Positions 1 through 5,061 of a stretch of 7,073 bases of DNA are shown in pieces. Within the stretch, counting starts at the first letter, position 1. Every line of letters starts with the position of its first letter. The notes below the pieces were generated by a model. That model was not told the origin of the DNA. It saw nothing but the letters and a program-made list of their open reading frames with translations, and searched no databases. The DNA comes from an uncultured Rhodospirillales bacterium (GTDB taxonomy: Bacteria > Pseudomonadota > Alphaproteobacteria > Acetobacterales > Acetobacteraceae). Location of the stretch: contig CAIYPH010000323.1 in the NCBI GenBank assembly GCA_903928045.1, positions 1-7,073 on the forward strand, read 5' to 3'. The translations under genes were made by a program, and so were the position numbers.

Positions 1-1
1 A

Positions 2-44
2 AAAGTTTTTTGCTTCTTTTTTCCAAAAAAGAAGCGCTTCCTTC
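2..44 (+). repeat. A/T-rich hairpin repeat, copy A (likely 3' end of the hydratase transcript)
   Basis: A perfect 11-bp inverted repeat, GCTTCTTTTTT (12-22) and AAAAAAGAAGC (25-35) with CC between, is preceded by AAAG plus six T (2-11) and followed by GCTTCCTTC (36-44). The same module recurs at 6869-6912 with very few differences and, more diverged and inverted, at 6759-6803. It begins one base past the stop codon of the leftward hydratase gene. Read on the minus strand, the palindrome GAAGCGCTTC (31-40) is followed by six T, which resembles an intrinsic terminator. The repeat is seen directly; the terminator role is inferred. Confidence 0.8.
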
Positions 45-45
45 C

Positions 46-825
46 CTACCTGTTCGTCCAATTCGGCTTCCGCTTCTCCGCAAACGCCTTCGGCCCCTCG
101 ATATAGTCTTCACTCTCCATATTGGCCCGCTGCGCCGGATAAACCGTGCGGATCGCCTGTTCCAACGTAGGCTGTGCCAACCCGCCATAGACCGCCCCCT
201 TGGAGGCCCGCACCGCTTTTGGCGAGCATTCCAGGATCGTCTCCGCCCAGCGTTTCGCCGCCGCCAAAGCCTCGCCCTCCGGCACCACCTCATTGACGAA
301 GCCGAGCCGCTGCCCTTCCGCCGCCGGCACCCGCCGCCCGGTCAGGATCATGCCGAGCGCCTGTTTCTGCCCGATCATCCGCGGCAGCCGGTGCACCCCG
401 CCCGCCCCGGCGATCAGGCCGACGCGCGGTTCCGGCAGGGCGAAAATCGCCGTTTCGGCCGCGATGATGATGTCGCAGGCCAGCGCGATTTCGAACCCGC
501 CGCCCATCGCCAGCCCATTCACCGCCGCGATCAGCGGCTTGTCGAGGTCAAAGCGAAGCGTAAGCCCGGCGAACCCCGATTTCGCCCCCGGCCCCCGCTT
601 GCCGGACGCCTGCACCTTGAGGTCGTTGCCCGCCGAAAACGCCCGCCCCCCGGCGCCGGTCACGATGCCGACCCAGAGATCGTCCCGCGCGGCGAATTCG
701 TCCCACACGCGTTCAAGCTCGATATGCGCCTCGCTATGCAGCGCGTTCAGCACCTCCGGGCGGTTGAGGGTAACCACGCGGATGCGCCCTTCATCGGCGA
801 CGGTGCAGAATTCGTACTCGGCCAT
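46..825 (-). CDS. Enoyl-CoA hydratase/isomerase (crotonase) family protein, CaiD-like
   Basis: Crotonase-fold enzyme, 259 aa from the chosen start, expected to hydrate or dehydrate a CoA-linked substrate in the cytoplasm. The oxyanion-hole segment SAGNDLK lies at residues 64-70 and a GGGFE segment at 108-112. Glu112 and Glu132 (the latter in LPEPRVG) sit where the two catalytic glutamates of crotonases lie. The C-terminus, EGPKAFAEKRKPNW, closely matches what I recall of E. coli carnitinyl-CoA dehydratase CaiD, and the AGND variant of the oxyanion loop also fits. The start at 825 was chosen over an in-frame ATG at 858 because GGGGAGG lies 5 nt upstream and the family homology begins there. 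The gene diverges from a CaiB-like CoA-transferase, its probable partner. Carnitine as the true substrate is not shown: no betaine transporter or CoA ligase is visible, so a general short-chain enoyl-CoA hydratase is equally possible. Confidence 0.93.
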   Translation of the reverse strand: MAEYEFCTVADEGRIRVVTLNRPEVLNALHSEAHIELERVWDEFAARDDLWVGIVTGAGGRAFSAGNDLKVQASGKRGPGAKSGFAGLTLRFDLDKPLIAAVNGLAMGGGFEIALACDIIIAAETAIFALPEPRVGLIAGAGGVHRLPRMIGQKQALGMILTGRRVPAAEGQRLGFVNEVVPEGEALAAAKRWAETILECSPKAVRASKGAVYGGLAQPTLEQAIRTVYPAQRANMESEDYIEGPKAFAEKRKPNWTNR

Positions 826-830
826 CTCAG

Positions 831-837
831 CCTCCCC
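831..837 (-). promoter_or_regulatory. Ribosome-binding site fixing the hydratase start
   Basis: On the minus strand this reads GGGGAGG, 5 nt before the ATG at 825. It is the best Shine-Dalgarno near the gene and argues against the upstream in-frame ATG at 858. Confidence 0.7.
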
Positions 838-928
838 GGCGTTGCTTTCCCCCAGCATGGCCGATTTCGTGCCGCCGGTCAGCCTTTACCTGCGGCCGCG
901 ATGCTGCGAGCCTCGCGGGGAACAACAC

Positions 929-935
929 GGGAGGG
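929..935 (+). promoter_or_regulatory. Ribosome-binding site fixing the CoA-transferase start
   Basis: GGGAGGG sits 4 nt before the ATG at 940. This fixes the true start within a much longer open frame that runs back to position 10 through the antisense of the hydratase gene. Confidence 0.7.
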
Positions 936-939
936 TGCG

Positions 940-2145
940 ATGGACAGGGTATTCGCGGGGCTCAAGGTGATCGACTGCGCGAGTTTCATCGCCGCCCCCG
1001 CCGCGGCCACCGTCATGGCCGATTTCGGCGCCGACGTCATCAAGATCGAACCCCCGGGCGAGGGGGACATGTACCGCTCCATGCTCACCACTTTGCCGGG
1101 CATGCCGAAAACCGACATCAACTTCCCCTGGGAGATGATCTCCCGCACCAAACGCAGCCTCTGCCTCGATCTCAAATCCCCCGACGGCAAAGCCGTGCTC
1201 GACCGCCTGGTGGCCGACGCCGACGTCTTCATCACCAACCTGCCGCTGCCCGCCCGCCGCCGCCTCGGGATCGCCTGGGACGATCTCCGCCCCCTCAACC
1301 CCCGCCTGGTCTACGGCTCCTTCACCGCCTATGGCGAACAGGGCCCGGAGGCCGACAAATCCGGCTTCGATTCCACCGCCTACTGGGCCCGCTCCGGCCT
1401 GATGGACCTCGTCCGCGCCGACGCCACCTCGCCCCCCGCCCGCTCCGTGCCGGGAATGGGGGACCATCCCAGCGCCATGGCCTTCTTCGGCGCCATCGTC
1501 ACCGCCCTCTACCGCCGCGAACGCACCGGGCTCGGCGGCCTCGCCAGCTCCTCTTTGCTCGCCAACGGCCTTTGGGCCAACGGCTTCTTCGCCCAGGCCG
1601 GCCTCTACGGCCTCGAACCCCTCCCCCGCCCCAAGCGGGAGGATGGCGCCAATGCCTGCACCTGCATGTATCGCTGCGCCGATGGCCGCTGGCTCTCGAT
1701 GGCCATGCTGAACGAGGAACGCCAGTTCCCCGCCTTGCTCGCCGTGCTCGGCCTGTCCGGATTGCTCACCGACCCCCGCTTCGCCGACAAGCTCACCCGC
1801 CGCGCCAACGCCCCCGCCTTGATCGCCCTGTTCGACCAGGCTTTCGCCACCCGCCCCTTCCCGGAATGGCGCCCTTTGCTCGACCAGGCCGGAATCACCT
1901 TCGGCCCGATCGGCACCTTGTCCGACATGCTGGAGGACGAGCAGATGCGGGCCGCCGGCGCCCTGGTCCCCTTCGCCGGCGAGACCCAGCTCACCGTCAG
2001 CAGCCCCTTCGCCCTCGACGGCGAGGAGAAAGTGCCCCCCCGCCGCGCCCCCTCCCTCGGCCAGCACAGCGGAGACGTGCTCCGCGACGCCGGCTATTCC
2101 GACGCCGATATCGCCCGCCTCAGGGGGCTCGGGGTGGTCGCCTGA
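940..2145 (+). CDS. CaiB/BaiF (class III) CoA-transferase family protein
   Basis: Class III CoA-transferase of 401 aa, the usual length for this family (about 400). It should move CoA between carboxylic acids through an enzyme-bound aspartyl-CoA thioester. The N-terminus begins with the typical LKVIDCASFIAAP segment, followed by MADFGADVIKIEPP (residues 26-39) and SLCLDLKSPDGK (73-84). The catalytic aspartate is most likely Asp175 in PGMGDHPSAM, the position of the conserved Asp in CaiB and formyl-CoA transferase; the ALYRRERTGLGG stretch follows. The C-terminal APSLGQHSGDVL and YSDADIARLR segments are also typical. It lacks the features I would expect of an alpha-methylacyl-CoA racemase, but that cannot be settled by eye. 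It diverges from the crotonase gene, suggesting a two-step pathway: CoA loading, then hydration or dehydration. Its TGA abuts the stop of the convergent dehydrogenase. The acid substrate is unknown. Confidence 0.93.
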   Translation: MDRVFAGLKVIDCASFIAAPAAATVMADFGADVIKIEPPGEGDMYRSMLTTLPGMPKTDINFPWEMISRTKRSLCLDLKSPDGKAVLDRLVADADVFITNLPLPARRRLGIAWDDLRPLNPRLVYGSFTAYGEQGPEADKSGFDSTAYWARSGLMDLVRADATSPPARSVPGMGDHPSAMAFFGAIVTALYRRERTGLGGLASSSLLANGLWANGFFAQAGLYGLEPLPRPKREDGANACTCMYRCADGRWLSMAMLNEERQFPALLAVLGLSGLLTDPRFADKLTRRANAPALIALFDQAFATRPFPEWRPLLDQAGITFGPIGTLSDMLEDEQMRAAGALVPFAGETQLTVSSPFALDGEEKVPPRRAPSLGQHSGDVLRDAGYSDADIARLRGLGVVA

Positions 2146-3114
2146 TCAGAACCAGTTCGCCTTGTCCACCACGTTCCGCAACACCCCCCCGCTCAGCATC
2201 GCCCGCGCGTTATCCCGCAGGATCGCGTAGCGCCGCTCATTGAGATGCGGCCCGTAGCCGGCCATATGCGGTGTCATCATCACGCCCGGGGTGGTCCACA
2301 ACGGATGCTCGGCCGGTAGCGGTTCGGTCTCGTAGACATCGAGCCCCGCCCCCGCGATCTCACCCGCCACCAGCGCCGCATGCAGATCATCCAGCCGCGT
2401 CGTCATCCCGCGGCCGATATTGATGAAGAACGCCGATCGCCGCATGCGCTGGAACCGCGCGCGATGGAACATCCCCTCCGTCGCCGGCGTATGCGGAACA
2501 GTCGCGATCACGAAATCCGCCCGGGGTAGAAGCGCGTCCAGCGCCTCGGGCGGATGCATCTCCGCCACATCCGGAGGTGGCGCCCCCCGCCGTGCGTCAG
2601 TGCCAATCACCATCATCCCCGCCGCCTTCGCCAGCCGCGCCGCCTCCGCCCCGATCCCCCCGAGCCCGACGATCAGCGCCGTGGAGGAATGCAGATCCAC
2701 CACCCCATGGTCCTCCGGCGGCTTGCTCCACTCCCGGCGCATCTGTTGCGGAATGTAGTAATGGAACCCCCGCGCGAAGCCGAACACGAAGGCCATGATG
2801 TGTGCGCCGATATGGTCGTTGAAGATTTCGCGAAAATTGGTCGCCACCAGCGGATGCGCCACCAGCTCCGGATAATAGAACCCCGCCGGCGGGGCCGCCT
2901 GCGGCGCCTGCAACCAGCGCAGCCTGGTCGATCGCGCCAGCAGATCCGGCGTCAACGTCCCGAACGCCGCGTCCGCGTCGACGATCGCGTGCTGCGCGTG
3001 CTGCGCCCCTTCGGCCACCACCACCTCGATTTCCGGCAGCGTCGCCGCCAACCGCCGCGCCCAGCCGCGGGTGATGTCGCTCTGCGGTGGCAGCATGACG
3101 AGCTTGAATGCCAT
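2146..3114 (-). CDS. D-isomer-specific 2-hydroxyacid dehydrogenase (NAD(P)-dependent)
   Basis: Cytoplasmic oxidoreductase of 322 aa that should interconvert a 2-keto acid and its D-2-hydroxy acid. The nucleotide-binding motif GLGGIG is at residues 150-155, with an acidic residue at the end of the next strand (Asp173 in IGTDARRG), which favours NAD(H), although the following arginines leave NADP(H) open. The catalytic triad of the family is intact: Arg235 in NIGRG, Glu264 in YETEPLP and His283 in TPHMAGYG. The start at 3114 is preceded by AGGGAG, 6 nt upstream. The open frame continues far upstream, but only as antisense of the kinase gene. It converges with the CoA-transferase, with directly abutting stops, and diverges from the kinase gene. 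Glyoxylate/hydroxypyruvate reductase or a phosphoglycerate-dehydrogenase-like activity are possible; the short length (no ACT domain) argues against a classic SerA. Confidence 0.92.
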   Translation of the reverse strand: MAFKLVMLPPQSDITRGWARRLAATLPEIEVVVAEGAQHAQHAIVDADAAFGTLTPDLLARSTRLRWLQAPQAAPPAGFYYPELVAHPLVATNFREIFNDHIGAHIMAFVFGFARGFHYYIPQQMRREWSKPPEDHGVVDLHSSTALIVGLGGIGAEAARLAKAAGMMVIGTDARRGAPPPDVAEMHPPEALDALLPRADFVIATVPHTPATEGMFHRARFQRMRRSAFFINIGRGMTTRLDDLHAALVAGEIAGAGLDVYETEPLPAEHPLWTTPGVMMTPHMAGYGPHLNERRYAILRDNARAMLSGGVLRNVVDKANWF

Positions 3115-3120
3115 GTCTCT

Positions 3121-3126
3121 CTCCCT
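3121..3126 (-). promoter_or_regulatory. Ribosome-binding site of the 2-hydroxyacid dehydrogenase gene
   Basis: On the minus strand this reads AGGGAG, 6 nt before the ATG at 3114. It decides the start within a frame that stays open for another 900 bases upstream. Confidence 0.6.
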
Positions 3127-3148
3127 TGTCTCATCACCATCCTGGGTT

Positions 3149-3171
3149 ATCCTGCGGGTTTCCGCTAGGAT
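3149..3171 (+). promoter_or_regulatory. Hairpin enclosing the pfkB Shine-Dalgarno (or dyad operator)
   Basis: The left arm ATCCTGCGG (3149-3157) pairs with CCGC (3162-3165) and AGGAT (3167-3171), giving nine base pairs with one bulged T at 3166 and a GTTT loop. The AGGA of the right arm is the only plausible ribosome-binding site for the kinase start at 3178, so in RNA the stem would hide it. A partial direct copy of the left arm, ATCCTGGGTT, lies just upstream at 3139-3148 and could pair with the same AGGAT. The element sits in the 63-bp divergent gap, so a DNA operator serving both genes is an equally good reading. The pairing is seen; function is inferred. Confidence 0.45.
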
Positions 3172-3177
3172 CGACGC

Positions 3178-4086
3178 ATGATCCCCCGCATCGTCACCCT
3201 CACCCTCAACCCCGCGGTCGATACCGCCTTCGAGGCCGACCGCGTCGTCCCCCAGCATAAGATCCGCACCGACCACGAGACCCACGATCCCGGTGGCGGA
3301 GGGGTCAACGTCGCGCGGGTGCTGGCGGAATTCGGCGTCGATGTCTGCGCGGTCGTGCTGGCCGGGGGGGTGACGGGGGATTTCCTGCTGGAGATGCTGG
3401 CCCAGTACCACGTCCCCTGCCACCCCGTGCCGATCGCCGGAACCACCCGGATCAGCACCACCGTGCATGACCGCGCGAGCGACCAGGAATACCGCTTCGT
3501 CCCCGAGGGGCCGGAGGTCTCGGAGGCCGAGTTCACCGCCGCCTGCGCTGCCCTGGAATCGGAGCCGGGCGATTGGATCGTGCTCTCCGGCAGCCTGCCC
3601 CGCGGCCTGGCGCCCGACAGCTACGCCCGCATCGCCGCCCGCGAATCCGCCCGCGGCCGCCACGTGGTGCTCGACACCTCGGGCGAGGCGCTGAAATCCG
3701 CCCTCGGCTCCGGCCTCGCCCTCATCAAGCCGAGCGAGCGCGAATTGCGGGACCTCGTGGGCGATGGAGCGCCCGAGGACTCCGCCCGCGAACTGGTCCG
3801 CTCCGGGGCCGCCGAACGGGTCTCGGTGTCGCTGGGTGCCGATGGCGCGCTGATCGCCTCCGCCGCCGGGGTGATCCGCCGCCCCGCGATTCCCGTCACC
3901 GTCCGCGGCGCGGTTGGCGCCGGCGACAGCTTCCTCGCCGCCATGACCCTGGCGCTGGCCACCGGAAGCGACGCCGAAGATGCCCTGCGCTGGGCATTGG
4001 CCGCCGGCGCCGCCGCGGTCAGCCAGATCGGTACCGCCCATCCCCGTCGCGCCGACGTCGAGGGGTTCTACCGGGTGACGCGATGA
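3178..4086 (+). CDS. pfkB: PfkB-family phosphofructokinase (6-phosphofructokinase II type)
   Basis: Ribokinase-fold sugar kinase of 302 aa (E. coli Pfk-2 has 309), expected to phosphorylate fructose 6-phosphate with ATP in the cytoplasm. The N-terminal TLTLNPAVD (residues 7-15) supplies the substrate-binding Asp15, and Lys28 matches the Pfk-2 lysine. PGGGGVNVAR (38-47) is the form seen in Pfk-2, rather than the GGKG form common in 1-phosphofructokinase. EYRFVPEG (104-111), SGSLPRG (137-143), LDTSGEAL (165-172) and SVSLGADGAL (216-225) follow. The anion-hole motif GAVGAGDS has the catalytic base Asp250. The NxxE motif appears as SERE (186-189), with Ser for Asn. The start at 3178 has AGGA 7 nt upstream, inside a hairpin. 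A 1-phosphofructokinase or tagatose-6-phosphate kinase cannot be excluded. It diverges from the dehydrogenase and is followed by the deacetylase gene on the same strand. Confidence 0.92.
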   Translation: MIPRIVTLTLNPAVDTAFEADRVVPQHKIRTDHETHDPGGGGVNVARVLAEFGVDVCAVVLAGGVTGDFLLEMLAQYHVPCHPVPIAGTTRISTTVHDRASDQEYRFVPEGPEVSEAEFTAACAALESEPGDWIVLSGSLPRGLAPDSYARIAARESARGRHVVLDTSGEALKSALGSGLALIKPSERELRDLVGDGAPEDSARELVRSGAAERVSVSLGADGALIASAAGVIRRPAIPVTVRGAVGAGDSFLAAMTLALATGSDAEDALRWALAAGAAAVSQIGTAHPRRADVEGFYRVTR

Positions 4087-4181
4087 TCCCCCGCCGGCAA
4101 TCGATCAAATTGGTATCAGGGGCTACGGATTCGCACGGCTGGACCATTGACCGCGCCGGGCCGGGCGACGAAAACCACGCC

Positions 4182-5036
4182 ATGCGCTTTCCCCGCCGTG
4201 CCCTCGTTTCCGGACTGATCGCCTCCGCCGGCCTTGCCCGCCCGGCCGCCGCCCAGATGGCCTTCGGCGCTGCCGTGCCGCCGCCCTCGAGCGCGACCAA
4301 GCCCCGCTGGCAGCGATACGCCGCCGCCACGCCGCGCTATGACGGCCGGCCGGTGATCACTTTGGTGATCGACGACATGGGCGTCGTGCATCCCGGCACC
4401 AACCGCGTGATGGCGCTGCCTGGCCCGCTGACCCTCTCCTGGTTCCCCTTCGCCCACAACCTGCAACAGCAGGTCGCCGAGGCCACCAGCCGCGGCCATG
4501 AGGCGACGCTCCACATGCCGATGCAGTCGAGCGGCCGCTCCACCGCCTGGACCGGGCCGGACCCGCTGCGCGTCGACATACCGCTCGATGAAAACCTCCG
4601 CCGCCTGCAAGCCGCACTTGATGCGGTGCCCGATACCGTCGGTCTCAACAACCATATGGGCAGCGTCGCCACCCTCGACGGTCCTCTGATGGCGATGGTG
4701 GCCGCCGAGGCAAAAAAGCGCGAAATGCTGGTGCTCGACAGCGTCACCATTCCGCACAGCATGGTCTACCGCGAGGCGGTCAACGCCGGCGTGCCCGCTG
4801 CCGCGCGCGATGTGTTCATCGACCCGGTCGCCTCCGCCGCCGTGATCCACCAGCAGCTCGCGCAGATCGAGTCGGTGGCCACCCGCTACGGCCATGTCAT
4901 CGCCATCGGCCACCCCTGGCCGCTGACCATCGAGGCGCTGGAAAACTGGGTGCCCAGCCTGCGTGACCGCGGGTTCGTCCTGTGGCCCCTATCGGCGACG
5001 GTGGCTTGGCGGAACGATATCGAGATTTCGGCCTGA
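4182..5036 (+). CDS. Divergent polysaccharide deacetylase family protein (YibQ/DUF610-like), predicted exported
   Basis: Protein of 284 aa with a secretion signal: arginines at 2, 5 and 6 (PRRALVSG, reminiscent of a Tat motif but without the usual Phe), a hydrophobic stretch around residues 7-19, and a probable cleavage site after PAAA near residue 24. The mature part carries the family landmarks in order: VIDDMG (62-67, Asp64/Asp65), LHMPM (110-114), NNHMGS (156-161), LDS (185-187) and GHPWPLT (243-249). The fold is that of NodB-like deacetylases; the true substrate of this subfamily is poorly known, with periplasmic glycan or peptidoglycan a likely target. I chose 4182 because it places the signal peptide at the N-terminus. 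An in-frame ATG at 4083 overlaps the pfkB stop as ATGA, but the 33 residues it adds precede the signal, look non-homologous and use codons such as TTG, GTA, TCA and GCT, unusual here. Co-transcription with pfkB is plausible. Confidence 0.88.
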   Translation: MRFPRRALVSGLIASAGLARPAAAQMAFGAAVPPPSSATKPRWQRYAAATPRYDGRPVITLVIDDMGVVHPGTNRVMALPGPLTLSWFPFAHNLQQQVAEATSRGHEATLHMPMQSSGRSTAWTGPDPLRVDIPLDENLRRLQAALDAVPDTVGLNNHMGSVATLDGPLMAMVAAEAKKREMLVLDSVTIPHSMVYREAVNAGVPAAARDVFIDPVASAAVIHQQLAQIESVATRYGHVIAIGHPWPLTIEALENWVPSLRDRGFVLWPLSATVAWRNDIEISA

Positions 5037-5043
5037 CTGATAG

Positions 5044-5061
5044 GAAAGCGGTTCCGTTTTC
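5044..5061. terminator. Possible bidirectional terminator between convergent genes
   Basis: GAAAGCGG (5044-5051) and CCGTTTTC (5054-5061) form an imperfect inverted repeat with one G-T wobble and a TT centre; T and A runs at its edges would suit both directions. It lies in the 23-bp gap between the convergent deacetylase and monooxygenase stops and overlaps the latter. The stem is short, so this is tentative. Confidence 0.35.

Larger units (their letters stand above)
826..939. promoter_or_regulatory. Divergent promoter region between hydratase and CoA-transferase genes
   Basis: This 114-bp gap separates the two divergent start codons, so it should hold promoters for both. It contains an inverted repeat, CCGCGA (896-901) and TCGCGG (913-918), separated by 11 bases and centred about 33 bp before the plus-strand start. 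A regulator site is possible, but six-base arms are not rare at this GC content. I cannot identify convincing -35/-10 boxes on either strand. Confidence 0.3.

Noticed and set aside
10..939. Long N-terminal extension of the CoA-transferase reading frame
   Set aside because: It is antisense to the well-supported hydratase, rich in Arg and Pro, and has no family similarity; the family start and a good ribosome-binding site are at 940.
886..2067. 393-codon minus-strand open frame inside the CoA-transferase gene
   Set aside because: Its translation is low-complexity Gly/Ala/Glu with no recognisable motif, the usual shadow of a GC-rich gene whose third positions are mostly C.
46..2145. Complete carnitine (cai) pathway
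   Set aside because: Only CaiB- and CaiD-like genes are present; no transporter, CoA ligase or acyl-CoA dehydrogenase lies in the window, so the substrate remains open.
3115..4041. Upstream extension of the 2-hydroxyacid dehydrogenase frame
   Set aside because: It lies antisense to pfkB, is Gly-rich without motifs, and the dehydrogenase fold begins at the start with the ribosome-binding site.
3573..4082. Upstream extension of the deacetylase frame through pfkB
   Set aside because: The translation is Arg/Pro-rich shadow sequence, whereas the pfkB frame has catalytic motifs across the same bases.
4116..4913. 265-codon minus-strand frame opposite the deacetylase
   Set aside because: It has a low-complexity Gly/Ala/His/Arg composition and no domain, while the plus strand shows all family motifs.
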